Positions 55,704-64,000 of a DNA stretch of 64,000 nucleotides are shown piece by piece (within the stretch, counting starts at the first letter, position 1; every line of letters starts with the position of its first letter). This DNA is from Rhodobacterales bacterium (GTDB lineage Bacteria; Pseudomonadota; Alphaproteobacteria; Rhodobacterales; Rhodobacteraceae): the NCBI GenBank assembly GCA_002746935.1, contig PDRW01000023.1:1-64000 (forward strand), written 5' to 3'. The notes below the pieces were generated by a model, which was not told the DNA's origin, searched no databases, and was given only the letters and a program-made list of their open reading frames with translations. Made by a program: the position numbers and the translations under genes.

Positions 55704-57412
55704 CGGCCGAGGTCTTCGGCCGAAATCGCGTAGAGCCCGGCGGCGCCGGCGCAGGCCTGGGCGCAGAGCCCGCCGGTCTCGGGCAGCAGGCGTTCGACAT
55801 AGAACCGCGCCAGCGCCGTACGCGGCCCGTCGCCGCCTTCATGTACCGCGGCCCTCAGATGGCAGAAGGCCCCGGTCACCCGGGCGGCGGCGGCAAGGAA
55901 GGGCACCGCCCCGGCAAACCGTTCCTCCAGCTCCTGCGCCACCAGCCAGTCGACCGTGTCGCGCAGGCATTCGGCCGCCTCCCAGCATTTGTCGGCGAGG
56001 TCGGGCAGCACCGCGCGGGCCTGCTCGGCCTCCTTCTCGCCCTCGTCGAACAGCCGGTAGACCTCTTCGCCGCCATCCATCAGCTTGCGGCCCACGAGGT
56101 CCATGGCCTGAATGCCGTTGGTGCCCTCGTAGATCGATGTCACCCGGACGTCGCGCAGGAATTGCGCCGCCCCGGTCTCCTCGATGAAGCCCATGCCGCC
56201 ATGCACCTGAATGCCGAGATTGGCCACCTTGATGCCGACCTCGGTGCCCCAGGCCTTGGCCAGCGGCGTCAGCAGCGCGGCGCGCGCGGCCCAGTCGGCA
56301 TCGCCGGTGGCGGTCTGCATGTCGATCGCCGTGGCGCAGGACAGCGCGATCGACCGTGCCGCGAAGATCTCCGCTTTCATCTCGAGCAGCATCCGGCGCA
56401 CATCGGCATGATCGACGATGGTGCCCGGCCCCGCGACCGGGGTGCGGCCCTGTTTGCGCTCCATGGCGAAGGCATGGGCGTGCTGCAACGCCGCTTCGGC
56501 GACGCCGATGCCCTCCATGCCCACCTGCACCCGGGCGTTGTTCATCATGGTGAACATCGCCGCCATGCCGCGGTTCTCCTCGCCCACCAGCCAGCCGGTC
56601 GCGCCTTCGAAACCCATCACGCAGGTGGGGCTGCCGTGGAGCCCGAGCTTGTGTTCGAGGCTCACCACCTTGAGGCTGTTGGCCTCGCCGGGCTCGCCCT
56701 CTGCGTCGGGGATGAATTTCGGCACCATGAACAGGCTGATGCCGCGCGTGCCCGCGGGCGCGTCGAGCAGGCGGGCGAGCACGAGGTGGCAGACATTGCC
56801 GCCGAAATCGTGGTCGCCCCAGGAGATGAAGATCTTCTGCCCGGTGACCGCATAGGTGCCGTCGCCGTTGGGCACTGCCTTCGTGGCCAGCGCGCCGACG
56901 TCGGACCCCGCCTGCGGCTCGGTGAGATTCATCGTGCCGGTCCATTCGCCGGAGACGAGCCGGGGCAGGTAAAGCGCCTTCATCTCGTCGGAGGCATGGG
57001 CCTCCAGCGCCTCGATCTGGCCCTGGGTCAGCATCGGGCTCAGCGACAGCGCGACATTGGCGCCCGACATCATGTCGTTGACCGCCGCGGCGAGGGTGAA
57101 CGGCAGGCCCATGCCGCCATGCTCCGGGTCGGCCGCCATGCCCACCCAGCCGCCTTCGGCGATCTGCCGGTAGGCGTCGCGGAACCCGGGCGAGGTCCGC
57201 AGCGTGCCGCCCTCCAGCACCGGGCCTTGCATGTCACCGGCCCGGTTTGCCGGCGCCAGCACGCCGTCGCAGAGCTTGGCGGCTTCGGAGAGGATCGCCT
57301 CGACCGTCTCGGGTGTGGCATCGGCAAAGCGTTCGGTGGCGGCAACCTCCGGGAAATGCACCACATGGTTGAGAATGAACCGGAGTTCTTCGGCGGGGGC
57401 GCGGTAGGGCAT
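55700..57412 (-). CDS. Acyl-CoA dehydrogenase (DmdC-like)
   Basis: A flavin-dependent acyl-CoA dehydrogenase of 570 residues, longer than short-chain types and matching the group that includes 3-methylmercaptopropionyl-CoA dehydrogenase (DmdC) of DMSP degradation. N-terminal YRAPAEELRFILNHVV is typical of that group. FAD/substrate motifs: TMNLTEPQAGSDVGALATKA, YEGTNGIQAMDLVGRKL, GGMGFIEETGAAQFLRDVRV. Without other dmd genes nearby, the substrate could also be an ordinary fatty acyl-CoA. It is translationally coupled to the MBL hydrolase. Confidence 0.88.
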   Translation of the reverse strand: MPYRAPAEELRFILNHVVHFPEVAATERFADATPETVEAILSEAAKLCDGVLAPANRAGDMQGPVLEGGTLRTSPGFRDAYRQIAEGGWVGMAADPEHGGMGLPFTLAAAVNDMMSGANVALSLSPMLTQGQIEALEAHASDEMKALYLPRLVSGEWTGTMNLTEPQAGSDVGALATKAVPNGDGTYAVTGQKIFISWGDHDFGGNVCHLVLARLLDAPAGTRGISLFMVPKFIPDAEGEPGEANSLKVVSLEHKLGLHGSPTCVMGFEGATGWLVGEENRGMAAMFTMMNNARVQVGMEGIGVAEAALQHAHAFAMERKQGRTPVAGPGTIVDHADVRRMLLEMKAEIFAARSIALSCATAIDMQTATGDADWAARAALLTPLAKAWGTEVGIKVANLGIQVHGGMGFIEETGAAQFLRDVRVTSIYEGTNGIQAMDLVGRKLMDGGEEVYRLFDEGEKEAEQARAVLPDLADKCWEAAECLRDTVDWLVAQELEERFAGAVPFLAAAARVTGAFCHLRAAVHEGGDGPRTALARFYVERLLPETGGLCAQACAGAAGLYAISAEDLGR

Positions 57413-57528
57413 CGGGTTTCCTCGCAGTCTTCACATCGGGCAGGTGCCGGTCTAGGACAGCATGGCGCCCCCGGCGCGGCCCGTAAAACGGGCCGTATCA
57501 CGCCGTATCACAAGGAACCCGCTGCGTC

Positions 57529-58476
57529 ATGACCGAAACCGCGCGTCTTGCAAACAACCCCGAGGGGATCGCCCGGGCGGGGGCGCTGCTGCGGGCGGGG
57601 GCGCTGGTGGCCTTCCCGACCGAGACGGTCTACGGCCTCGGCGCCGATGCGGGCAACGGCGAGGCGGTCGCGCGGGTGTTCGAGGCCAAGGGACGACCCC
57701 GGTTCAACCCGCTGATCGTGCATCTCCCCGATATCGCGGCCGTCCGGCAGGTGGCGGTGCTGGAGGGCGCGGCGGCGCGGCTCGCGGAGGCCTTCTGGCC
57801 CGGCCCGCTGACCCTGGTGCTGCCCCGGCGCGCGGCGGCGGGGCTGTCGCCGCTGGTCTCGGCGGGGCTCTCCACGGTGGCGGTGCGGGTGCCAGACCAT
57901 CCGCTGGCCCGGGCGCTGCTGAGCTCGACCGCCCGTCCGGTCGCCGCCCCCTCGGCCAACCCCTCCGGGCGGGTGTCGCCGAGCGAGGCGGGGCATGTGC
58001 TCGCGGGCCTCGGCGGCAGGATCGCCGCGGTGCTCGACGGCGGACCCTGCAAGGTCGGGGTCGAATCGACCATCCTGGGCTTCGACCCTGCCCCCGTGCT
58101 GCTGCGCCCCGGCGGCCTGCCGGTCGAGGCCATCGAAACCTGCCTCGCCGCGCCGCTCGGCCTGCCCGCCAAAGACGGCCCGGTCTCCGCGCCGGGTCAG
58201 CTTTCGTCGCACTACGCCCCCGCCGCGCCGGTACGGCTCAACGCCGAAACCGCCACCCAGGGCGAACGCCTGCTCGGCTTCGGACCGGTGCAGGGCGCAG
58301 TGCTGAACCTCTCGCCCTCGGGCGACCTCGTCGAAGCCGCGGCGCGGCTGTTCCACCACCTCCACACGCTTGACGCCGCCGGCACCGCGCCAATTGCCGT
58401 CTCGCCGATCCCCGAGCATGGGCTCGGGCGCGCCATCAACGACCGTCTGCGCCGCGCCGCGGCCCCGCGGCCTTAA
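57529..58476 (+). CDS. tsaC: Threonylcarbamoyl-AMP synthase
   Basis: Sua5/YrdC-family enzyme making threonylcarbamoyl-AMP for the t6A37 modification of ANN-decoding tRNAs. It has 315 residues: YrdC domain about 1-200 (VAFPTETVYGLGADAGNGEAVARVFEAKGRPRFNPLIVH; part quoted, TETVYGLGADA, KGRPRFNPLIVH) and a C-terminal Sua5 domain (about 215-315). AAPSANPSGRVSP and VESTILGF are also family motifs. It is divergent from the acyl-CoA dehydrogenase. Confidence 0.94.
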   Translation: MTETARLANNPEGIARAGALLRAGALVAFPTETVYGLGADAGNGEAVARVFEAKGRPRFNPLIVHLPDIAAVRQVAVLEGAAARLAEAFWPGPLTLVLPRRAAAGLSPLVSAGLSTVAVRVPDHPLARALLSSTARPVAAPSANPSGRVSPSEAGHVLAGLGGRIAAVLDGGPCKVGVESTILGFDPAPVLLRPGGLPVEAIETCLAAPLGLPAKDGPVSAPGQLSSHYAPAAPVRLNAETATQGERLLGFGPVQGAVLNLSPSGDLVEAAARLFHHLHTLDAAGTAPIAVSPIPEHGLGRAINDRLRRAAAPRP

Positions 58477-58504
58477 GGTCGAATGGCCCCCGCCATCCGA
58501 CCCG

Positions 58505-58525
58505 CCGGGGGTTTCACACCCCCGG
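58505..58525 (+). terminator. Hairpin after tsaC
   Basis: CCGGGGGT (58505-58512) pairs with ACCCCCGG (58518-58525) around a 5-nt loop, 28 bp after the tsaC stop. GC-rich, no T-run. Confidence 0.5.
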
Positions 58526-58534
58526 GCCCCCGTG

Positions 58535-58598
58535 GAGTATTTGCACCAGGAAAAGGGACGATTCGAGGTTCTGCCCATTTTTCTTGGTGAAAATACTC
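58535..58598. repeat. Inverted repeat around GAGTATTT..CCA.GAAAA
   Basis: GAGTATTTGCACCAGGAAAA (58535-58554) and TTTTCTTGGTGAAAATACTC (58579-58598) are inverted copies (18/20 match) with 24 bp between. It lies between tsaC and the ABC gene. Elements of this kind, with GAGTATTTT and CCAAGAAAA, are frequent between genes of Rhodobacterales; a terminator or structured RNA role is possible. Confidence 0.6.
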
Positions 58599-58751
58599 AA
58601 ATGCGGCGACCGGTCTGGCCGGAAGGGCTGCGGGCGGGGCCCCGATCGGCGGGCCTTGCCCCGTTGAGGCCGATCATCCGGGTGCCTCGCATCGGGTTTT
58701 GCGCTTCTCTGCGCGCTGGCGTAGAAAGCGCGGGTCGAACGGGAGAGGGCC

Positions 58752-59681
58752 ATGGCAACCATCGTTTCCATCGAGGGCGTCCGCAAGGTCTATGAGGGCG
58801 GTTTCGAGGCGCTGAAGGGGATTGATCTGGCGATCGAGGAGGGCGAGCTCTTGGCGCTGCTCGGCCCCAATGGCGCGGGCAAGACCACGCTGATCTCGCT
58901 GATCTGCGGCATCTCGATCCTGTCGGAAGGACGCATCACCGTCGGCGGCCATGACGTGGTGCGCGACTTCCGCGCCGCGCGGTCGCTGATCGGGCTGGTG
59001 CCGCAGGAGCTTTCGGTCGACGGGTTCGAGACCGTCATGGCCACGATCCGTTTCACCCGCGGGTTGTTCGGCAAACCCCGCGACGATGCGGCGATCGAGA
59101 AGATCCTCGCCGACCTCGCGCTGCTCGACAAGAAGGACAGCCGGCTCAACACGCTTTCGGGCGGTATGAAGCGGCGGGTGATGATCGCCAAGGCGCTGGT
59201 GCATGAACCCCGGGTGCTGTTCCTCGACGAGCCCACCGCCGGGGTCGACGTGGAATTGCGCCGCGAAATGTGGGAGATGATCGCCCGGCTGAAGGCCTCG
59301 GGCGTCACCATCATCCTCACCACCCATTATATCGAGGAGGCCGAGGCCATGGCCGACCGGGTGGGGGTGATCTCGAAGGGCGAATTGCTGCTGGTGGAGG
59401 AGAAGACCAGCCTGATGGCGCGGATGGGCCGCAAGACCCTGCGCGCCGTGCTCACCGCGCCGCTGGCCAAGGTACCTCCGGCGCTCGCGGCGCGGGGCGT
59501 GACCCTCGGCGCCGACGGCCAGAGCCTGGTCTACGAATATGACACCAACGCGGCGCAGACCGGCATCACCGATCTGCTCGCCGGGATCCGCGCGGCGGGG
59601 CTGCACCTCGCCGATCTCGAAACCCGCCAATCGAGCCTCGAAGACATCTTCGTCGGCCTCGTCGGGGAGGCGCAATCATGA
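58752..59681 (+). CDS. ABC-2-type exporter ATP-binding protein
   Basis: A 309-residue ATPase: Walker [14 protein letters not shown], signature [15 protein letters not shown], Walker [15 protein letters not shown], switch [13 protein letters not shown]-terminal accessory part of about 80 residues follows ([20 protein letters not shown]), as in the YadG/CcmA-like drug or polysaccharide exporters. It overlaps the permease gene by 4 nt (ATGA). The substrate is unknown. Confidence 0.93.
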   Translation: MATIVSIEGVRKVYEGGFEALKGIDLAIEEGELLALLGPNGAGKTTLISLICGISILSEGRITVGGHDVVRDFRAARSLIGLVPQELSVDGFETVMATIRFTRGLFGKPRDDAAIEKILADLALLDKKDSRLNTLSGGMKRRVMIAKALVHEPRVLFLDEPTAGVDVELRREMWEMIARLKASGVTIILTTHYIEEAEAMADRVGVISKGELLLVEEKTSLMARMGRKTLRAVLTAPLAKVPPALAARGVTLGADGQSLVYEYDTNAAQTGITDLLAGIRAAGLHLADLETRQSSLEDIFVGLVGEAQS

Positions 59682-60439
59682 ATATCCATGCCATCGCCGC
59701 GATCTATCGCTTTGAAATGGCGCGGTTTTTCCGCACCATCTGGCAAAGCGCCGTGTCGCCGGTGCTGTCCACCTCGCTCTATTTCATCGTCTTCGGCTCG
59801 GCCATCGGCTCGCGTATCGCCGAGGTCGACGGGGTCAGCTATGGCGCCTTCATCGTGCCCGGGCTGATCATGCTGGCGGTGTTGCAGCAATCAATCTCCA
59901 ACGCCGCCTTCGGGATCTATTTCCCGAAATTCACCGGCCGGATCTACGAACTTCACACCGCCCCGGTCGATGTGCCGGAGATCGTTGCGGGCTATATCGG
60001 CGCGGCGGCGACCAAGAGCCTGATGGTGGGGGTGATCATTCTCATCACCTCGTTCTTCTTCGTCGATCTGCACATCACTCACCCGCTGTGGATGGTCGCC
60101 TTTCTGCTGCTGAGCTGCGTGAGCTTCTCGATGTTCGGCTTCATCGTCGGCATCTGGGCCAAGAGCTTCGAACAGCTCAACCTGATCCCGATGCTGGTGA
60201 TCACGCCTCTGGTGTTCCTCGGCGGGTCGTTCTACTCGGTGTCGATGCTGCCGCCGTTCTGGCAGGGGGTGACGATGTTCAACCCGGTGGTCTATCTGAT
60301 CTCGGGCTTCCGCTGGTCGTTCTTCGGGCTGTCGGATGTGTCGGTCGGGGTGTCACTGGCGGCGATCGCGCTGTTTGCGGGGCTGTGTTTCGGCACCATC
60401 CGCTGGATCTTCCGCAGCGGCTGGCGGCTGCGCAACTGA
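59678..60439 (+). CDS. ABC-2-type exporter permease
   Basis: A 253-residue membrane protein with six helices and the ABC-2 signature: [20 protein letters not shown] near the N-terminus, [25 protein letters not shown], and near the C-terminus [36 protein letters not shown] (part quoted). It forms the channel for the preceding ATPase, as in YadH. Nothing follows for 67 bp except a short inverted repeat (TGACG-CAAAA-CGTCA). Confidence 0.93.
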   Translation: MNIHAIAAIYRFEMARFFRTIWQSAVSPVLSTSLYFIVFGSAIGSRIAEVDGVSYGAFIVPGLIMLAVLQQSISNAAFGIYFPKFTGRIYELHTAPVDVPEIVAGYIGAAATKSLMVGVIILITSFFFVDLHITHPLWMVAFLLLSCVSFSMFGFIVGIWAKSFEQLNLIPMLVITPLVFLGGSFYSVSMLPPFWQGVTMFNPVVYLISGFRWSFFGLSDVSVGVSLAAIALFAGLCFGTIRWIFRSGWRLRN

Positions 60440-60506
60440 CGCAAAACGTCAACGTTCAGGGGTGAAAACCGCCCGCTGCCTTGTGATGGCCGGGTCCGGT
60501 CTCTAA

Positions 60507-61313
60507 ATGGGCTCCATGAAACGCTGGATCCCCTTCCTGAAACGGCCCAAACGGGTCGCCGTCATCCGCCTCAACGGGGTGATCTCCGCCGGCCGTCAGG
60601 GGCAGATCAACGATGCCGCCCTGGCGCCCGCAATCGAGAAGGCGTTCCGCCGGGGCAAGCCTGTAGCGGTGGCGCTCTGCATCAACTCCCCCGGCGGCTC
60701 GCCGGTGCAAAGCTCGCTGATCGCCAGCCGGATCCGGCGGCTGGCGGAACAACATGAAATCCCGGTCTATGCCTTCGTCGAGGATGTGGCGGCCTCGGGC
60801 GGCTACTGGCTTGCCTGCGCCGCCGACCGCATCCATGCCGACAAGACCTCGCTCGTCGGCTCCATCGGGGTGATCATGGCGAGCTTCGGGGCGCATGAAT
60901 TCATCGCCCGGCACGGGATCGAACGGCGGGTCTATACCGCGGGCGAAAACAAGTCGCAGCTCGACATGTTCCGCCCCGAAGACCCGGGCGATGTGGCGCG
61001 GATCAAACAGATCGGTGCCGAGATGCACGAAGCTTTCATCGACCACGTGAAACAGGCCCGCGGCAAGCGGCTCTCCGACGACCCGGAGCTTTTCACCGGC
61101 GCCTTCTGGACCGGCACCCGCGCGGTGGAGCTCGGCCTTGTCGACGGGATCGGCCACCTCGTGCCGGTGATGAAACGCGACTTTGGCGACAAGCTGCGCT
61201 TTGTGCTCTACGGGGCGCGCCGGTCGCTGATGCGGCGTTTCGGCATGGCGCTGACCGGCGAGGCGCTGGCGGCGATGGAAGAACGCGCGCTCTGGGCGCG
61301 GTTCGGGATGTAG
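60507..61313 (+). CDS. S49-family signal peptide peptidase-like protease
   Basis: A 268-residue single-domain SppA/SohB-like peptidase. The Ser-Lys dyad is in VEDVAASGGYWLACAADRI (nucleophile Ser in the SGGY motif) and GSIGVIMASFG, with ALCINSPGGSPVQSSL upstream. Lacks an obvious signal peptide or membrane helix, so it may work in the cytoplasm or peripherally on the membrane. Two further ATG codons lie near the start; the first is used. Followed 3 bp later by a zinc-ribbon microprotein. Confidence 0.88.
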   Translation: MGSMKRWIPFLKRPKRVAVIRLNGVISAGRQGQINDAALAPAIEKAFRRGKPVAVALCINSPGGSPVQSSLIASRIRRLAEQHEIPVYAFVEDVAASGGYWLACAADRIHADKTSLVGSIGVIMASFGAHEFIARHGIERRVYTAGENKSQLDMFRPEDPGDVARIKQIGAEMHEAFIDHVKQARGKRLSDDPELFTGAFWTGTRAVELGLVDGIGHLVPVMKRDFGDKLRFVLYGARRSLMRRFGMALTGEALAAMEERALWARFGM

Positions 61314-61316
61314 CGG

Positions 61317-61481
61317 ATGTATTTCAAGCTCATCACCCTGTTCCTCGCGGGCATGATGCTGCTCGCCTTCTTCGGCAAGCTCCGCTACCCGGGCCAGAAG
61401 CGGATCGAATCGATGAAATGCCCGAAATGCGGGCGCTTCCGCATCGGCTCCGGCCCCTGCGCCTGCGAGAAGAAGGGATAA
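61317..61481 (+). CDS. 54-residue membrane-anchored zinc-ribbon microprotein
   Basis: ATG 61317 to TAA 61481. An N-terminal transmembrane helix (LITLFLAGMMLLAFFGK) is followed by a small Cys4 ribbon, MKCPKCGRFRIGSGPCACEKKG (CxxC and CxC). No family is known to me, but the gene lies 3 bp from the S49 peptidase and 3 bp from the antiporter, so it is a genuine operon member by position. It may act as an accessory subunit of either protein. Confidence 0.7.
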   Translation: MYFKLITLFLAGMMLLAFFGKLRYPGQKRIESMKCPKCGRFRIGSGPCACEKKG

Positions 61482-61484
61482 CAC

Positions 61485-62504
61485 TTGGATTTCGTCTTCG
61501 CCGCCCTCGGGCTCGCGATCCTGCTCTTCGCCGGCGACAGTCTGGTGCGGGGCGCGGTCAATCTCTCGCTCCGTCTCGGCGTGCCGGCGCTGATCGTCTC
61601 GCTCACCGTGGTGGCCTTCGGCACCTCTGCGCCGGAACTGCTGATTTCGGTGCAATCGGTGCTCGAAGGTGTGCCCGGGCTGGCGCTGGGCAACGTGGTC
61701 GGCTCCAACACTGCCAATGTGCTGCTGGTGCTCGGCGTGCCGGCGCTGTTCAGGGGGCTGGAGTTTGCCGGCTGCGACACGCGGCGCAATTACGTCTACA
61801 TGATGCTGGCCTCGGTGCTGTTCATCCTGCTCGCGTTCGGCGGCCAGTTCGCCTGGCCGCAGGGGCTTGCGCTGCTGGCGGGGCTCGGGCTGATGCTGTC
61901 TTCCGCCGTCGGCGAGGCGCAGGCGCACCGGCGCGAGGTGAAGGCGCAGCTTGCCGCCGAACATGCGGCGCGCGGCGAGGCGCTGGACCCGGATCTGCTG
62001 GAGGCCGAGACCGAGGCGGAGGAGGAAACCGAGGTCGAGGGGGTAGACCCCGACATGGCCTGGTGGAAGGTGCTGATGTTTCTCGGGCTAGGCCTCGTCG
62101 GCCTGCCGCTCGGCGCCGACATCCTGATCGACAGCGCCACCCATATCGCGCGCCACTACGGCGTGTCCGAAACCGCGATCGGCCTCACGCTGGTGGCCAT
62201 CGGCACCTCGCTGCCGGAGCTCGCGACCACGGTGATGGCGGCCTATCGCAATCAGGCGGAGGTGGCGCTGGGCAATGTGATCGGCTCGAACATGTTCAAC
62301 CTGCTGGCGATCATCGGTGTTGCCGCGATGGTCGGGCCGCTGCCGGTGGATCCGAAACTGCTCTGGAGCGACCTCTGGGTGATGCTCGCGGCCTCGGCGC
62401 TGCTCGCGCCCTTCGTGTTCCGGGGCTGGCGCATGGCGCGGCTCTGGGGCATCGTGTTCGTATTGCTCTATGCTGTCTACCTGATGGCGATCCTGCAGCA
62501 CTGA
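61485..62504 (+). CDS. Calcium/sodium antiporter (CaCA family)
   Basis: A 339-residue membrane protein of the YrbG type with about ten helices. The two inverted alpha-repeats are clear: FGTSAPELLISVQSVLEGVPGLALGNVVGSNTANV (first; part: GTSAPELLISV, GNVVGSNTANV) and GTSLPELATTVMAAYRNQ with GNVIGSNMFNLLAIIG (second). The central loop is long and acidic (ETEAEEETEVEGVDPD), typical of the family. It starts with TTG, 3 bp after the zinc-ribbon gene. Exchanges Na+ or H+ for Ca2+. Confidence 0.93.
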   Translation: MDFVFAALGLAILLFAGDSLVRGAVNLSLRLGVPALIVSLTVVAFGTSAPELLISVQSVLEGVPGLALGNVVGSNTANVLLVLGVPALFRGLEFAGCDTRRNYVYMMLASVLFILLAFGGQFAWPQGLALLAGLGLMLSSAVGEAQAHRREVKAQLAAEHAARGEALDPDLLEAETEAEEETEVEGVDPDMAWWKVLMFLGLGLVGLPLGADILIDSATHIARHYGVSETAIGLTLVAIGTSLPELATTVMAAYRNQAEVALGNVIGSNMFNLLAIIGVAAMVGPLPVDPKLLWSDLWVMLAASALLAPFVFRGWRMARLWGIVFVLLYAVYLMAILQH

Positions 62505-62513
62505 GAGGTGCAG

Positions 62514-63293
62514 ATGACCGGCAAACGCGCATTGGTTACCGGCGCGGGCGCGCGGCTCGGCCGGGCGATGGCCTTCTACCTCGCCGGGCGCGGCTATGAC
62601 GTGGCGGTGCATTACGCGGGCTCCGAGGCGGGGGCGGCCGAGACCGTGGAGCTTTGTGCCGCGCAAGGCCGCCGCGCGGCGATGCTGCAAGCCGATCTGC
62701 TCGATCTCGGTGCCACGCAAGGTCTCGTGCCCCGCGCCGCAAAGGCCCTCGGCGGCCCGCTCACCCTGCTGGTCAACAACGCCAGCCTGTTCGAATATGA
62801 CCGGCTCGAAACGGCCACCCCCGAAAGCTGGGACCGCCATATCAACTCCAACCTGCGCGCGCCCTATTTCCTCACCCAGGCTTTCGCTGCGCAGGCGCCA
62901 GCACCGGCAAACGACGGCGAGCCGCTGGCAACGGCGCTGGTGGTCAACATGATCGACCAGCGGGTCTGGAAACTCACCCCGGAGTTCTCCACCTATACGC
63001 TCGCCAAGATGGGCCTCTGGGCCTTTACCCGCACCGCCGCGCAGGCGCTTGCGCCCGCGATCCGGGTCAATGCCATCGGTCCCGGCCCGACGCTGAAAGG
63101 CGCGCGCCAGAGCGATGCGCATTTCGCCCGCCAGCGCGCCGCAACGCCACTGGAGCGCGGCGCCGGACCCGGCGACATCACCGCAGCCCTTGGCTATCTG
63201 ATCGACGCCAGGGCGGTGACCGGCCAGATGATTGCCGTCGACGGCGGCCAGCACCTCGCCTGGCAGACGCCCGATATACTGGGGCCCGAGTAA
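62514..63293 (+). CDS. Short-chain dehydrogenase/reductase (pteridine-reductase-like)
   Basis: A 259-residue Rossmann oxidoreductase. NAD(P)-binding GAGARLGRAMAFYLAGRGYD (TGxxxRxG type with an Arg, as in pteridine reductases), NNASLFEYD, and the catalytic Tyr-Lys in STYTLAKMGLWAF. The usual catalytic Ser position reads NMIDQRVWKLTPEFSTY, so Ser is replaced by Asp, as in PTR1/FolM-type pteridine reductases. These reduce dihydropterins or folate. ATG 62514 with GAGAGG upstream is taken as the start; GTG 62508 is also in frame. Confidence 0.85.
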   Translation: MTGKRALVTGAGARLGRAMAFYLAGRGYDVAVHYAGSEAGAAETVELCAAQGRRAAMLQADLLDLGATQGLVPRAAKALGGPLTLLVNNASLFEYDRLETATPESWDRHINSNLRAPYFLTQAFAAQAPAPANDGEPLATALVVNMIDQRVWKLTPEFSTYTLAKMGLWAFTRTAAQALAPAIRVNAIGPGPTLKGARQSDAHFARQRAATPLERGAGPGDITAALGYLIDARAVTGQMIAVDGGQHLAWQTPDILGPE

Positions 63294-63590
63294 CCCGCCG
63301 GCTGGCATCCCGGCAAGTTGTGCACCTCTTCAGGGGTTTCCGGATTTGCGACACGATTTTGCCATGTTTTTCAGCCCATTATAGGGAGAGAACTTTTTAT
63401 TGAGTAAAATCAATGTCCTGCAAAGCTGCCCAAAAAATGGGCAAGCCGTGGAACCCCGTTTCAAATAAGGCAAAACCCGCGCGGCCAACCGTCTTTCCAC
63501 CGGGTTATCCACAGATTCTGTGCAAAGCTTTGCCCTTGCGTCTTGTGTCACAAGATTGCAGCGGAGCGGGGGAATCGCTAAGCCGTCCCG
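63294..63590. other. AT-richer intergenic region before uvrC
   Basis: About 297 bp without a gene. It holds a short inverted repeat TGCCCAAAAAATGGGCA (63427-63443), a single perfect DnaA box TTATCCACA (63505-63513) and AT-rich stretches (TTTTTATTGAG). It may carry the uvrC promoter. Confidence 0.5.
63505..63513 (+). promoter_or_regulatory. Single DnaA box
   Basis: TTATCCACA, a perfect match to the DnaA-binding consensus, 78 bp before uvrC. One box alone does not make an origin; it could regulate uvrC or be chance. Confidence 0.35.
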
Positions 63591-64000
63591 GTGAGCGACG
63601 CGCCCGACACCAGCCCCGCGCCAGCGCGTGAGGGCGACGCCCCGAGCCCGGCGCCCGGGCGCCGGGGCCATGCCCTGATCGCCGATGAGGTGACCCGCCT
63701 CGACGGCTCCCCAGGCGTCTACCGGATGCTCGACGACAAGGGCCGGGTGCTCTACGTCGGCAAGGCGAAGAACCTGAAGAAACGGGTGTCGAACTACGCC
63801 AAGCCGGGCGGGCATTCGGCGCGGATCGCCCGGATGATCTCGCAGACCGCCGAGATGATGTTTCTCACCACGCGGTCGGAAACCGAGGCGCTGCTGCTCG
63901 AACAGAACCTCATCAAGCAGCTCAAACCCTATTACAACGTGCTGCTGCGCGACGACAAAAGCTTCCCCAACATCCTGCTGACCGGCCATGCCTTCCCGCA
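63591..64000 (+). CDS. uvrC: UvrABC system protein C, N-terminal part (runs off the window)
   Basis: Nucleotide-excision repair endonuclease; 136 residues are present and the gene continues past the window edge. The GIY-YIG nuclease domain is clear: [21 protein letters not shown], then [11 protein letters not shown] and [20 protein letters not shown] (part quoted: [18 protein letters not shown]). It starts with GTG 63591 after a Gly-Ala-rich leader typical of alphaproteobacterial UvrC; a good ribosome-binding stretch (GGAGCGGGGG) lies about 20 bp upstream. Confidence 0.95.
   Translation, partial: MSDAPDTSPAPAREGDAPSPAPGRRGHALIADEVTRLDGSPGVYRMLDDKGRVLYVGKAKNLKKRVSNYAKPGGHSARIARMISQTAEMMFLTTRSETEALLLEQNLIKQLKPYYNVLLRDDKSFPNILLTGHAFP

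Noticed and set aside
63505-63513. Chromosome origin suggested by a DnaA box and AT-rich DNA
   Set aside because: Only one perfect box is present, with no cluster of boxes and no dnaA, parAB, gidA or hemE nearby.

Overview
The window is high-GC DNA with closely packed, often overlapping genes (ATGA/TGATG junctions). Its gene set points to an alphaproteobacterium of the Rhodobacterales (Rhodobacteraceae/Paracoccaceae type): FnrL next to hemN, rsmE next to gshA, a pseudo-dihydroorotase with pyrB, a membrane-anchored cytochrome c of the CycM type, and a four-gene yejABEF uptake operon. This placement is inference from gene content; no 16S rRNA gene is present.

Layout. 1-900 is an AT-richer remnant: the end of an unknown gene, a C-terminal piece of an RTX-toxin-activating (HlyC-type) acyltransferase, and an apparently frameshifted gene whose 3' end repeats that of the first. 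944-7034 holds algH/yqgE, a periplasmic DsbD-like protein, a small coiled-coil membrane protein, a very long OmpA-type protein with a proline-rich tail, and ubiA. 7046-11061 is a coupled run rsmE, GNAT, membrane protein, gshA, SWIM protein. 11109-16667 (minus) has a DUF805 protein, plsY, then the pyrimidine cluster pyrB ... pyrC-like with three small membrane proteins. 16803-20543 holds a uracil-DNA glycosylase, moaB, and divergent fnrL/hemN sharing a perfect FNR box. 20886-25910 holds an rRNA methyltransferase, a tyrosine phosphatase, a PfkB kinase and lepA.

26019-37149 is the most distinctive part. It has two paralogous microproteins, tRNA-Arg(TCT), cydD, cydC, a perfect FNR box, cydA, cydB, a ferritin-like protein with a very Cys/His-rich tail, cydX, and then a four-gene operon of two DUF1538 membrane proteins, a PII-like protein and a CBS protein. 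CydC is enlarged to 799 residues by 16 tandem copies of a 45-bp unit in the linker between its membrane and ATPase domains. Together these genes assemble a cytochrome bd oxidase, probably induced at low oxygen by FnrL, followed by an uncharacterised transport/signalling unit.

37241-46406 holds housekeeping genes (pcaD-like, nudC, a cyclic nucleotide phosphodiesterase/nucleotidase, the SRP RNA, rsgA, dnaX, ybaB, recR). 46412-52265 (minus) is yejABEF. 52436-63293 holds a cytochrome c, pheA, a DUF6173 protein, an MBL hydrolase with an acyl-CoA dehydrogenase, tsaC, an ABC-2 exporter, an S49 peptidase, a zinc-ribbon microprotein, a CaCA antiporter and an SDR. The window ends inside uvrC.

A palindromic element built from CCATTAGTCCGG half-sites occurs three times (2535, 20754, 41854), always between genes.
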